Shown piece by piece: positions 22,528 through 34,039 of a stretch of 64,000 nt of DNA (positions are counted from its first letter, which is position 1; the number at the start of each line of letters is the position of its first letter). This DNA is from Vandiemenella viatica (taxonomy: Eukaryota > Arthropoda > Insecta > Orthoptera > Morabidae). The notes under the pieces were generated by a model. That model saw only the letters and a program-made list of their open reading frames with translations. It searched no databases and had not been told where the DNA came from. The stretch is taken from contig JARYHS010009186.1 in the NCBI GenBank assembly GCA_031002005.1, forward strand, positions 186,150,437 to 186,214,436, given 5' to 3'. A program made the translations under genes and the position numbers.

Positions 22528-22578
<51 letters not shown>
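22528..22578. repeat. 51-base T homopolymer
   Basis: An uninterrupted T run. It lies about 60 bp left of a SINE in minus orientation and could be an expanded tail that was later separated from it. Confidence 0.85.
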
Positions 22579-22582
<4 letters not shown>

Positions 22583-22639
22583 GTTAAAAGGTCGCATATT
22601 CAAGAAGGTTGACAAACACTGATCTACTTTTTTTTAACT

Positions 22640-22852
22640 TATGGTTTTTCGCCTCGTCGACGTTGAGGTCATTGGAGACAGAATGGGACTGGAGACAAGA
22701 AACTGGAAGAAATTTGGCCATCGCCTTTTGAAGGAAGCATTCCGGCATTCGTCTGGAGTGATTTATCTGGATGCCCGGAAGGGAATTCGAGCCTGCGTCC
22801 TACCGAAGGGGAGGCCAGAGTGTTAACCGTTAACCAACCACGCTTGGTGAAC
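22640..22852 (-). mobile_element. SINE family 1
   Basis: Minus strand. The 3' word (plus-strand TTTCGCCTCGTCGACGTTGA) lies at 22646-22665, and the head CCAAGCGTGGTTGGTTAACGG at about 22830-22851. About 25 bp is missing before the B box. Confidence 0.85.
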
Positions 22853-23723
22853 TCTGCTCTAAACGCTTCCTAAGTCAAGTACGACCGTCAGACTGCTTGG
22901 GCCCAGTGACCAGTTAACCGAAGTAGAAATATGCAGATGTTCTGATATTATTAGGTATAACGGCGAAGAACCTGAAAGTGAATAGCAGGACGAATGGGAA
23001 TATAATTTGTTAGAAATAACATTGCATCGTGTACCTTTAAGTAGTAGCAAAGTTTTAATATGATTGTGAATTTGTATAAAAATTGTCCAACGCCATTCTC
23101 ATCGTATGGGTTTCTACTGATGTGGGAAACTCCGATGAAGGAGGAGGACGAGTGGTCCGGCTTAATGACACACTTGTCGTCCGGGGCTCGGAGGCTGCCT
23201 GCAGCGGGTATCGATCTAGGGTCCACGGGCTGGCTTCCACCCGGGCCAGTCCGGGCCGTGGGTCAACGTTCGCCCGCCTCTCTCATTGGACACACTCCAG
23301 ACCCACAAGCCGCACCTTACAATTAATGGCGGGCAGCTGCAGCTACTGGCCAAATCCGGAAGAGAACGTCTACGCAGGGTGAATAATCAAAGAGCTGGGA
23401 AATGAATAAATCACCAACCGCGATCAACGGATCATAATTGGTATACCCTACTACTGTTACAAGTAACAAACGAGGACTTCAGAAACCAGAATTGGTTTAT
23501 GATACATTGTCGCAGCTCTTATAAGGGCAACATTACACTGAAACAGTGGTTTGCTAAAACTGAATGACGAAATCGTTATTCCCTCCCTAATGTGGATAGT
23601 ATATCTACGAAGTCGTCTTGTTTAAGTGTATTTTAGGAGCAAACGAACGATTGGTCTTATTTTAATCAATATTTAAATTATTGTATTGAAGCAGAGAATT
23701 TATTAATCTACTACCTATATATT
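22853..23723. other. Gene-free stretch with a GC-rich part
   Basis: Positions 23120-23360 are GC-rich, with several overlapping 60-100-residue frames on both strands, none with a known domain. No repeat copy was found in this window. Confidence 0.4.
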
Positions 23724-23753
23724 GTAATAAAAAAGGGAAGAAGCCAGAAAAAA
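23724..23753 (+). repeat. 30-bp direct repeat, left copy
   Basis: Identical over 30 bases to 25114-25143; the core is AAAAAAGGGAAGAAGCCAGA. It lies immediately outside the left arm of the palindromic element. Confidence 0.9.
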
Positions 23754-23756
23754 ATC

Positions 23757-24905
23757 CCACAAAAACAATTCTTGTAAAAATAGGCCAAGTCTCGTGTTCA
23801 TGTAGTGACAAATAATTATGAGATCTTCTTCTGAACCAAATCTACACTTTATAGTGTGTATTCACTTCACTTTGTGAAACAGAATGGTTTCTCTCGGTGT
23901 AATAGATCGTTTATTTAGGATAAAAAAATCTGATGACTTGGCCATTACGCAGGCCATGTTTTAGTTAACCTATATAAATACCTTAAATGTGTTGCTTTAT
24001 CAAACTTCTAAATACTAAAAGCCAAGATTTCCCTCGCTCTTTTTCGAATTTCACAAGTATATATTATTCCCTCAATTTCAGTAAAAATTATGACGGGCAT
24101 AATGGCGAAGTCATCAGATTTTTTTATCCTAAATAAATGATCTATGACACGGAGAGAAACCATTCTGTTTCACAAAGTGAACTGAATACACACTGTAAAG
24201 TATAGACTTGGCTCAAAATAACATTATTTTATTTATTTATTTGACCTTAGGTCTTGAATAGACCATACAGTCAGCATGGTGAAGTTACAAGGTAATAATA
24301 TTAATAGTATGTAAAAATAAACAAATATATAGATACATTAAATATGTAGGTCACTGTCCTTAATATAATCCTTGAGGATTCTGTTGTTATTTGTAGCGAG
24401 TAGTACTGTAATGCTAGTTGGAAGTGGCTGCTGTGCTCGCACAAGAGACTTGATGAATGATGAGTGCTGTTGCTGAAAATTAAAACAGACACTTTATAGA
24501 CAGTGATTAAGGTCCTGTAGTGCCTGTCCGCTGCATGTGCAATAAGGCGTGTTTACCGCCTTGATGCGAAAAAGATGACTACGGAAGGCGCCGTGGTGGA
24601 ATCTCATACGAATAATAGAAGTAATGTACCGTCGTTGAGTATTCCATCTTGAATACCAAGGTTTTCGTGGAGGGTACGTCAGGAACTAGAGCGTACTGTC
24701 GGCCTCAGTATTGTTTACATTCATTCCAGCTCCTCATCCATTGGTGGTATGCATTACTGACCATTGTTGCATGATAATCAATTGTATTGCTGCATATTAT
24801 TAAGCTTCGGCCCGAGCTTCAAAGAAGATCTCATAACTTTTTGTCTCTACATGAACACGAGACTTGGCCTATTTTTACAAGAATTGTTTTTGTGAGATCT
24901 CATTT
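23757..24905. mobile_element. Palindromic element split by a LINE
   Basis: The left arm 23757-23960 is matched in inverted order by an inner right arm at 24090-24214 (AACCATTCTGTTTCACAAAG, complement of 23878-23897) and an outer right arm at 24815-24905 (CATGAACACGAGACTTGGCC, complement of 23781-23800). The arms are about 200 bp each once the LINE fragment between the two parts is removed. No frame is present, so this is a fold-back or MITE-like element of about 550 bp. Confidence 0.75.
24216..24814 (-). mobile_element. LINE family 4, 3' fragment
   Basis: On the minus strand, RFHHGAFRSHLFRIK then PYCTCSGQALQDLNHCL is the C-terminal Cys-rich end of a non-LTR element (C-x-C...H...C). It is followed by about 240 bp and a tail of AAAT repeats (24223-24241). 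Its ends fall exactly where the palindrome's right arm is broken, with GGCTCAAA on one side and AGCTTCAAA on the other, a likely but imperfect target duplication. Confidence 0.7.
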
Positions 24906-25113
24906 CTTTTTGTACGTTTATCGCTTATTCTGAATCGCCTCTCAAATGTAATTATTTCATTTGAAAATCAGTAGTTAAGAACATTTCAGAATTTAAGACA
25001 TCAATATACGTTCCCAACAATGCCCCACTCCCTGAAAACAGTGAGTCTGTGCCGTAGCTTAATAATTGCCGTTGGTTTCAATACCACCATAAACAAAATT
25101 ACTAGTAAATTCC

Positions 25114-25143
25114 GTAATAAAAAAGGGAAGAAGCCAGAAAAAA
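25114..25143 (+). repeat. 30-bp direct repeat, right copy
   Basis: Exact copy of 23724-23753, 1,390 bp downstream. About 208 bp of unrelated sequence separates it from the right arm of the palindrome. Confidence 0.9.
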
Positions 25144-25231
25144 TTAGCCTTTTTCTTTCGCTAGCAACTGAAACATTTAATGGAGACGCAATAAGTCTCC
25201 GCAAGAAATGGAAATATGGGATCTGTCAATT

Positions 25232-25372
25232 TCTTTCTAGGCGGGAGAGGACGGGGCCAAGAACAGGAAGTTGTTCGGCCATGGCCTTTTGAAGGAACCT
25301 GGAGTGATTTATGGGGACGGCGATTCGAACCCGCCTCCAAATAAAGCGAGACCAGAACGTTGCCGCTTAATC
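25232..25372 (-). mobile_element. SINE family 1 with internal deletions
   Basis: Minus strand. GGCGGGAGAGGACGGGGCCA, GGCCATGGCCTTTTGAAGGA, CCTGGAGTGATTTATGGGGA and GATTCGAACCCG (plus-strand words) appear in order. About 40 bp between body and B box is lost, and the head is diverged. Confidence 0.8.
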
Positions 25373-27734
25373 AGTTGAGTGCTAACATGTTAGTTGGATC
25401 ATTAAAAGAAACTGAAAGATATCGATCGCTAGCAATGTACACGAAAAGCATCACAACTGAAAATAACGGTGAGATCAGGTATGAATAAGATATGTACATG
25501 GAAACAGTTATATTAGGTAACTATAAGCAGCTGAGTTCCAGATTCGAGGTACTGATTTATCAAAACTTCACAGCGTACGCAGATTCGAAATGAATCCCGT
25601 ACAACGCCGCCCTGTGACTTGCCTTACACCATATTTACTCGCAAGGTCTCAGCTGTGTATTCCGATTCAATCATTCAGAGTTGGGTTTTCACGGATTAGT
25701 GATATTACTCCCCATGACTCTTTACAGACTCCAAAGCCAAGTTCGTTCCCGTTCCTTATCTTCAATAATCTAAGGTTATAATCTTTTTCGTGTGTCGTTC
25801 TTGCCTTTACCACCCAATGACATAATTTCTCCCCCAACGCCTTCCGTATCAATTGGTCGATATTGATGCTTCAATTTGTTTACGTTTACAAGGCGAAAAC
25901 TGGAGGCTGTCACAGCATTCCTGTACAGGATTTCGGCAAACTATTATCGGGACAGTTTGCATGCCAGCCCCTAGATCTGAACCCGGTACATCCAGTATCG
26001 TGGCAGGGTCGAAGTGCTGGAATGGCTATAATGACCATCCTATCCACGAAATACCGAGTCCCAGCCGCTTCATTAGTGCTCCACTACTTTCTCCATCACA
26101 ATAAAATTTGTGACGTGGAACGCATAGTGACAGGAAGTTATAAGAGGGAAGAAAAATCATAGGTATTTTGAAAATTGTGAAGAATGGGCAAGAAGATTAA
26201 CAATATTGTGAATACCAAAAATAAATAAATAAATAAATATCTCAGTTTTCGAGAAAGATACAGCTGAGTTTTCTTCCATCAAAGATTTATGCGATTTCAT
26301 CGATGCCCACCATATTTCATAGAATACAAGCCACGATAAGGCATTGAACTGTAGCACTCATATTATTCAATTATAGTTCTAACGTGTGGGTGAAATGATC
26401 TAACAGAAATTTGTTTTAACCATTGCAAGAGTGGAATTGCGGTTAAGTAAAGTGTCTAACTATTAAAGTTCCCCGTTTCAAATCCCGCTTTTCCAAAGAT
26501 AATTAGCTAATGCCCACAATTTTGATTCTCACATCCACAAGCAACTTAATCTGTCCTTACCGCTCCCGTAGTTTTTATATTTTTAAACGCATCTGCAATG
26601 CTTCCCTTGTTCAGATTCGATGTAAAACTAAGGGCTCTTTTAGCCTCTAGAGTGAGGTGACCAGGGTGGAATCGAGCTATGCAATCAGTTACTAACCTTG
26701 TTTACTTCCATTTATTCCTCCTTCAGGTAATTACATATATGTCAAATAAAGTAAATGATCCAATTACTATAGTTAGGTTAGATTGGATTGTTGATATGTG
26801 GCCTTTTGAACGTATATTCTGAACGAGTGCGTCAGATATTACAATTTTGCTAAAATGATTTCGGTATTTAAAATTTTAATCAAAGGCCAATTATATATAA
26901 TATTGTGCCAATTACCGTAATTCAAATTGTTTCAATTGATCAGAAATCGTATGTCATGTTTAATGTGGTATTAATAATTTTTTAATTGCTTATACTTTCA
27001 TTTAAAACTATTTCCATTTTGTTCCAAGGTTTATTAGTTTGGACCATGATTTGACGTTCCGGAATCGAGTTGTGGCGCCTTTGTTTGTGTCTAGAATTTT
27101 CTCTGTAAGTACGGCACGAAAAATATGGCTCAGACAACAGCCAAGATGTTCGCTCGGAATACCATCGCTAAGAGGTAGCTACGAAACAATTTTCACTTAA
27201 CGTGTCTTGGTCATTTTTGGCAAAATGTCCTTTCCGCTAATTTGGAACCGCGTCTTCAGTAAATGTAACATAATGTGCTCCTACCGTTTCACCTTTTAAA
27301 AGATACCTTATCATCACAAGTGAAAATTAATAACGCTAGTTGGGAGTAATATTAACTTTTTGGCCGATTCAACTCGCGTTTTTCAAGTTTCTTGAACGTC
27401 AGGACACTTTTAAACCTGAAAAATACGAGTAACTTTACAAACTCTTTCATGACTATGCAGGGAAGTAATATTAAGCCCAAGGCTCGTGTCGGCCTGTGAA
27501 ATTGCACAGACAATTTATTGTTCCCTGCAAGAGGAATAAAAGGAGATAAGGATATATTTAGCTGATTGAATAAATATTATTTTAAATGTTGATTTAAAAC
27601 ACTTGTGTAAAATGCTTAAAAGCAATTAGTAATCGAGAAAATACGTTCTGGCGGTTACATTAAGATTCAAGCAGAGGAAGTTGGTATGCAAACGGGATGG
27701 CCAATCTACTGCTCGAACAGGGCGACGGAAGAGC
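25373..27734. other. Gene-free AT-rich stretch
   Basis: No gene or transposon recognised. A short AAAT array lies at 26218-26238. The splice-like site at 26689 is given separately. Confidence 0.5.
26689..26732 (+). promoter_or_regulatory. Candidate acceptor or recursive splice site
   Basis: TTACTAAC (26689-26696), a full branch-point match, is followed 30 bases later by a pyrimidine-rich run ending CTCCTTCAG (to 26726), and directly by GTAATT. All parts of a 3' splice site are present at ideal spacing and abut a weak donor. The following sequence has early stops in the frames examined, so an exon is less likely than a zero-length site. Use in splicing is inference. Confidence 0.25.
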
Positions 27735-27850
27735 AGCCAACTGCTTCATTGGCTACACGGGCTGGATTTCAATTAAGATACTGCTTGACAACAGCCGGCT
27801 AGCCGTAATTACGAAGTTTGCAGAGGTCAGAGGTAAACAGTCGTAGCTAA
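27735..27850 (+). repeat. Dispersed repeat, copy A
   Basis: Shares GGATTTCAATTAAGATACT, CTTGACAA and TAATTACGAA with 32960-33080 in the same order and orientation. GAGGTCAGAGGTAAA here corresponds to GAGGTCAAAGGTAAA there. The family is not known to me. Confidence 0.6.
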
Positions 27851-28521
27851 AGGCGGCAATCAATCACACCGGACATCCAACGCTATTTCTGTGATATAAA
27901 ATGTAACTTCCATCTTTCTTCTGAATGGCCGGACTGACTGATTGTGGCAGCTATTGTTTTCGGTCCAGAATGTGATAATGGTGGTTTTAAATTTTTTTAT
28001 TATTTTTTATTTTTGCTTTGCAAATAGCTCAATCCCGGAAAAGTGAAAAAAGTCGACTCTGTTTTACGTTTCTTGCGTATTGGAATAAACTCATTTCACA
28101 GTTCTTTATAAGGTAATTAACTCGAAACTTTTATTCAGTTTTGAACAAATGGATTTGTTCTATCAATCATTTCAGTAAGTTTGATATGTGGAAAGTAGAA
28201 GCGACCACACAAGCATTAACTCCTTAATTGCGTATTTTGGCAAAAATTCTTTAAGCGAGTAAAACCAAGTTAGTTATAGAAGTTTGTAAATAGTGTTTGC
28301 TATGCGAATCATTCAGACTAAACAAATCAAAATTTCTGACTGCTATGTTGAGAAGGTTACTATATTTTCTGTCCGACACAAGATGCTATCAGTTATTATA
28401 TTATTAGCAGATGAAATGCTTTAGAAAAATAGATTTTATATTACATTTTACTACTAATTAATTTACTACACACTAGAAGAATGTCTAATATTACAAAATT
28501 TAAAATGGTGTGTGAAAATAC

Positions 28522-28552
<31 letters not shown>

Positions 28553-30583
28553 TGAAGGAGACATGAGAAACTAAGTAAGATGTTACTTCGATTATTTCTT
28601 AGCATAAAAAGCGCCTTGAATACTCAGTAAAAATTCTTTTGAATGGTTAACTAGCATTATGATAGGAGGCTTTCAGATGTGCAAAACGAAGTTGAAATTG
28701 ACGTATTTACCAATTATTGTGATATGAAAAAACGTAGAGGCTTCTTCCGTCACAGTAGCAACTACATAGAGTCTTTTTGGCACGCTTTATAGAATCTGTG
28801 TTCTGAAAAACAATTATCAAGGATTAATTAATCTCTTAAGGTAACTTCCTTATATACCATTAGCATTGACTAACGAGGAGATTGTAAAAATATACCGGAT
28901 TCAAACACTAAATATCAGATACGTTTGTAGAGAGGATAACATCACATGCATCTCTTTAATGTTTTTATCAGATTATCTGCTCCATCCCCAGTTAAGATAA
29001 CATTAAAATATAAATCTCAGATTTTAAGCCCACCCCTAGTGTGAAAATCTCATCAAAATCTGGCGAGTTGTTTTTAAGTTATAGGTAAAAATTTGTAATG
29101 ACGTTAATTTAGTTCTCCGGCGCCTAGTAATGCAGCTTAGTCAGTTGAAGAGAGGTTTTAATGTATCAAACTGTGAAAACCGCATCAAAGCCGGTTCTGT
29201 AGTTTCCAAGTTATGCCGGATTATAGGCTATAAAGTTTGAAGTTGAAAAAAGATTTTATAGCCCTGCTCCGTCGCTAATTTACGTAACGTCATAAAACAT
29301 ACTTCGCATTTAAAGTCACACCCTAAGCTTTCAAACTCTCCACTAAAATCTGTTCCGTATCTTACACAAGTAGACACTGGATGATAATACAGTAATATAG
29401 ATCATTCTACCTCAGTTATTTAAATTGACAAACCTATAAAAATTGTGGTAGCAAATTACGACTTTGAAATCCAAATCTGTTATGTAAAAATTTGAAAAGA
29501 AATCTGTTAACAGTCAGTTCTACCAAAACTCACTCACTGTTATCGAATTAATGTTGATAAAGGTCCATCATGAAGTCATTTCACTGTTTGTTTTTAATCT
29601 TGTCACTTTTGCTTAAATGTTCTCGGTGCACGTTAATATAAAACCTTTAGTAAACTCGTCATGTCTTCTAAGTATTTCTGAAACAAAGAGATCTGGAAAA
29701 AAAAAAATCACAGCTGAATAGGACACTTCGTGAAAATTTGTTAGTTAGTGGTACACTAAACATGGAGTTAAAAATTTATTCAGAAGGAGAAACAAATACG
29801 CAAACATTCACAAGATATGGTGCTGCATCATGGGATAAACAACCTGAAGTTCTACTGAAATTTTATAGTTCAAAGTTTATACAACTGCATTACTATTCTC
29901 ACTACCGTAATTTGAACCAAAATTTCGGTTTAATCTGTAAACAGGAATCTAATAAAAAATAAATTTAGTCGAAGGAGAATTATTGCAATGAAAAACTTGT
30001 GTGAAGATGATTTTAATAAACCAATTTCACTGTTATATTGTTAGAATATTTGAATGAATATTACATTATATTTTAAATCTAATTTTCTTACTATTTATTA
30101 AATAATATCTGTCATTATACTGATTCAAGTAACATCAATGTGCAGCTATAAATTTCACAATCCTTTAATTTTTTATATTCACCTACTGATTAATGGCAGT
30201 GACCAGAAAACCTCTCGTCCTGTTTTAGACGACTTGTAAATTATGACCATGTTCGCAATAATTCGCATCTCGATAAATCTTCTCCGAAAATCGATAAATT
30301 CCTTAGTAACCTAAGTAATCGTCTTCAGTACACTACAACTATATATTCGGCTCGGAGGATGAATGCACCGATATTCGTAGAAAGAAATGATAATCAACAT
30401 AGCTTCGAAATTCTTCGTTATTGTTTTGATTAGACATTAATTTTCTGCAGCGTCGGAGGTGCCGTCCTGACTCAGATTTTAGACAAGGATCTAAGGTTCT
30501 AAATAGTAAAAATCTTGTCAAAACCTGTCCAGTAGTTTTCAATAATGTTGGATTATGGATAAAACTGCACCATTTTCGGAAGA
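27851..30583. other. AT-rich stretch with a poly(A) run
   Basis: An A run at 28522-28548 is the only simple feature. Between 29030 and 29370, and again at 30490-30530, loosely similar phrases recur (CAAAATCTG or CAAAGCCGGTTCTGTAG followed by TTTCCAAGTTAT), suggesting an old degenerate repeat, too decayed to classify. Confidence 0.4.
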
Positions 30584-30815
30584 AATTTTGGGGACTACAC
30601 CACTTTCTCGACCTTCAACCTTTCAACGTTGGTGGCATGTAACTGCTGTGCGTCACTGTCATATTTCGACATTTTTAATTAAATTCCTGGCGACTTTTCC
30701 GCAACGTGTGATCGCAAAACCTGAAGAGGACATGTTGACGAAGCGACTGATGTAAATTTTAACACGTTAGTACCAGTTTGTAGAAGGTCGAGAAAGTGGT
30801 GCAGTCCCCAAAATT
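30584..30815. repeat. Short inverted repeat pair
   Basis: The left arm 30584-30617 and the complement of 30783-30815 share TTTTGGGGACTRCACCACTT and then TCTCGACCTTC, with one or two differences. The arms are about 33 bp, 165 bp apart. Terminal repeats of a tiny DNA element or a local inverted duplication are both possible. Confidence 0.6.
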
Positions 30816-30944
30816 TTGCTTTCCTACTCCGGGTCCTGGTAATGAGATTTAGTTATAAATACCTCTGGTTTTAAGTCATACTCTAATTCTTGAACATGTG
30901 AAAACGCTGTTAATGTAAGATCAAAGTTTTTGACGGTGTTGTAT

Positions 30945-31995
30945 ATAAATAAATTCTCGGGCTTTCAGCCGCTTTATGATGTCACACTTGTGGGACGTTT
31001 CGAAGGCGTCAACTCAGCCCTCATTTTCAACCAAATATCAATGATTAACTGATTGTTTACACGCTGCCGCGGAAACGGCGGAAGACAAAAGCCAACACAG
31101 CGCGATGACGTCATCCACTCTTCTGCTCGTTACCGAGGCGAAACTGTTTCAGGATTTTAATAGCCGGGTTCCAGATTGATAACCAGTGTCCCTGTTAACT
31201 AATGAATCAATTTTTCTGATTCCTACAGCTGGCCCAAAAATATTTGACGCGGGCGAAAATTGTGTGTTTTCCTTTTTCCAAAATTACATGTATGACCTTC
31301 TTGCACACTGTGTTCGGCCACCGCAGATTTCTCTTCTTGCCCAAGACGTACACTTCTTACCTGTTCAACACATCGCTGCACAATACACCGCTGCGTTTGT
31401 CCAATATAACCACGGCTACATTCACATGCTATATAATATACACCAGGGTTTCGTAAACCTAGATCATCTTTATTGCTGCCAACCAAGTTTTTAATTTTAG
31501 TGGGTGGTCTGAAAGTTTTCTTGACTGCGTGTTGTATCAACAGTCTACCTATTTTGGAACTTAGGGCGCCCACAAACGGCAGAAAGGCAAGGCCCTTCGT
31601 ATAAATATGACCTTTCTGTCGATATTCCTTCTTAATAAAGGCGCGACTAATCTGGCCATGATTGTAACCATTATTTAAGATCGTTCTCAGGAGATAGTCC
31701 AATTCACCTGCAAGGCTATCCTTCTTACAAATCCTTCGTGCTCTGTGCATCAAGGTGGTTAATACAGTGTTGCGCTATGCCGCATGGTGACAGCTGTTGG
31801 CGTTTAAATATAAGTCAGTATGGGTAGGCTTTCGATAAACAGAGTGTCCCAGTGATCCGTCGGCACGTTTTATAACAAACGCATCTAGGATCGGCAGACA
31901 ACCGTTCTCCTCCAATTCCATGGTGAACTGAGTATTTTCATGGATCGAATTCAAATATGCCAGGAATTGGTCAAGACTGTTTCTGTCATTGGACA
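30945..31995 (-). mobile_element. Penelope-like retroelement, 3' part
   Basis: Minus strand. The RT end (31775-31996: [19 protein letters not shown], then [18 protein letters not shown]) leads, after a stop, into a long linker (31223-31753) with a GIY-YIG nuclease. The non-coding 3' region (30945-31200) contains CGAAACGTC and GGCTGAAAGCCCGAG. Penelope-like elements pair a telomerase-related RT with a GIY-YIG endonuclease in this order. The element is 5' truncated. Confidence 0.85.
30992..31020 (-). ncRNA. Possible degenerate hammerhead-like motif
   Basis: The minus strand reads GGGCTGAGTTGA, a short arm, then CGAAACGTCCC. The CTGA...GAAAC...GTC order with GGG/CCC closing resembles the minimal hammerhead ribozymes reported in Penelope-like elements, and it sits in the expected 3' region. 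The CTGANGA core is not exact (CTGAGTTGA), so an active fold is doubtful. Confidence 0.25.
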
Positions 31996-31996
31996 C
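31223..31996 (-). pseudogene. Penelope-like RT and GIY-YIG nuclease (interrupted)
   Basis: The RT C-terminal block (31775-31996) ends at a TAG inside the conserved HHAAQRN-type segment. The opposed copy at 32035-32065 has CAG there, so this is a point change. The next frame (31223-31753) continues RARRICKKDSLAGELDYLLR, then FLPFVGALSSKIGRLL, and the nuclease GVYYIACECSRGYIGQTQRC (GIY and YIG tracts), then EHSVQEGHTCNF. The GIY-YIG strands, Arg and His-rich end are recognisable. The nuclease would nick the target site. Confidence 0.85.
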
Positions 31997-32090
31997 AGTT
32001 TATCGGAAGCCCATCCATAATGACTTATATTTAAACGCCAACAGCTGTCACCATCTGGCACAGCGCAACACTGTATTAACCATCTTGATA
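31996..32090 (+). mobile_element. Penelope-like fragment in opposite orientation
   Basis: The plus strand encodes [20 protein letters not shown] then AQRNTVLTIL, the same segment that the main element encodes on the minus strand at 31750-31850. The two meet near 31996, giving an inverted pair with about 95-bp arms. Confidence 0.85.
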
Positions 32091-32949
32091 CACCTTTACC
32101 TGATGTCTACACACAACATAGTGTAGTTGTTATTATTCTTATTATTGAATCAAGCCCATTAGGAAACGCTATGCCTAGTTCTTTTTGTATACTACCTTTC
32201 GTATAACTGGTATATGATGAATAATACGTAAATATCAACACAAATATCTGCGGTCAGGATTACTCCATTGCTGTATATCATTTCCATTGTCTTCATTTCC
32301 TTTACAAAGAATTAAAAGCGAGTATTATTTGCTGAGTTTCGTATCAATTTACTTTTAGCTTGTGACGATGTTGACTTTAAACAAACATAAATTATTCCAC
32401 TGTTATAGCCAAACAAATCCTTATATAAGAAACAAAAAAGAAAGTGTTCCTTTTTTTTACACTGGATAGAAATAACAGTACTGGGATGTAATATTTTGCT
32501 GTAAACCTTCTTGGAACACCCACACTTTGTTGGATAACATTTTGCAACAGTTCTCGATAGGTTTTCAATGTACTCTGTAATTTATTAATTTGCTCGTCTC
32601 ACTTTCATAGGATGCAGAAGGTGGTAATTATGCAGGGTTTCAAATTAAATAAATCATTTAATTTAATTATCTACTCTTTCTGCCGCAAACGGATCCTTCA
32701 GACTTTTGACCCACACCTAAAAGTTTTCGAAGAGGACATTAATGGTAAATCCTATATTCCTTTATTCCATATCTTTTTCACTCATTATTTTCACATTATC
32801 TTAGATCATTTTCACTTTGTAATTTCCATTGTCTTTCTAATTACATTCAGGATGAAGCACCGCACCTTATAAGAATCAGTAGAGAGAATATCTCAGAGTG
32901 GAAACAGCTTTCCCATCAGAAAAGAATTGGATTCCCCCAATACAGAAGC
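32091..32949. other. AT-rich stretch, nothing recognised
   Basis: No recognised gene. An 86-residue plus frame (32612-32872) is rich in His, Phe and Ile and looks like AT-driven chance. Confidence 0.5.
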
Positions 32950-33090
32950 TAACTAGTCGGAAACAATTGCTTTATTGGCTACCAGGGTAGGATTTCAATT
33001 AAGATACTACTTGACAAAATCTAATTTGTTGGGGTCGCTATAATTACGAAACGAGGAAGAGGTCAAAGGTAAAAGAGTTTTACCGCCCTC
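32950..33090 (+). repeat. Dispersed repeat, copy B
   Basis: Second copy of the sequence at 27735-27850. The match starts near GCTTTATTGGCTACC and ends near GAGGTCAAAGGTAAAAG, with a small insertion in the middle. Confidence 0.6.
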
Positions 33091-33451
33091 AAGGTCTCAG
33101 TAAAATGCTTTAGTTCCATAGCGTAATTTAATAAGCACTTTTTACGAATCATTACGTACATGATGTCGTAAATAACAGTTACCTATGACATATTGATTTG
33201 TTTCGGGAGTCAACCTTTAGGATGCACAAGTCTGAAGCAGAAACCTTACTGCCCTCTAAAGGCTTTTAAAACTGAAAAAGCTGGTATACATAACTGTAAT
33301 TTGCAACACTATAGATATATTTTTGTGTTGGACACGTTACAGCAGTTTAACACAATGATTCACAGCGGTTAGTGTGCCTTAGCGATACATTACGGTAACG
33401 CGACTCAATCGTATACCTTTAGATCTATAGCGAAGAAATTTGATTTTTTTT

Positions 33452-33612
33452 TTGTTCTAGGTTTACACCTCGTCGACGTCAAGGACTTTAGTGCAGAGAA
33501 ATGTCTAAGGAATTGGGCGATGGCATTTTGAAGGCACTATCACGGCATTCGCCTGGAGTGATTTCGGCAAACCATGAAAAACCGAAATGTGAATGCCGCT
33601 CGGGAATTAGAA
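33452..33612 (-). mobile_element. SINE family 1, diverged
   Basis: Minus strand. The plus-strand words TTTACACCTCGTCGACGTCA, GGCATTCGCCTGGAGTGATT and AACCATGAAAAACC are recognisable. The B box is decayed (GGGAATTAGAACCTGC) and the head is missing after about 33612. Confidence 0.75.
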
Positions 33613-34039
33613 CCTGCGTCCAACCACATGTTATAAAATGTAAATACTGAATAGTAGCTTCTCTTGTGTAGCTAAATAAAATGTTAAGTTATATGCAATA
33701 TTTATCGTTTCACTGGATATTTGGCTAAAGATAGAAGTGTTCACGATTACACTTGCGATAGTAGCTCCAATACACTACACATCTACTTTCGCTTCTTCTT
33801 TCTTTCTTTTCATTATTTTAAAAAGGGAGATTTCCTGTAGTTTTTAAGCGAATTTAGGTATGGCTCGCATTTTTCTGCTTAAATCTTCATGGTGTAGAAA
33901 AAAACATAACTCAAATACACTTGTAATCGAGCTTACAGGGGTTCTCTGACTGGAATTTCGCAACTCTCCTTTGTGCTAGACGATACAATACAATAAAATA
34001 TAGCCTAATATAATAATACAATCATATATATTATTTCTA
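33613..34039. other. AT-rich stretch, nothing recognised
   Basis: No feature was recognised. Confidence 0.5.
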
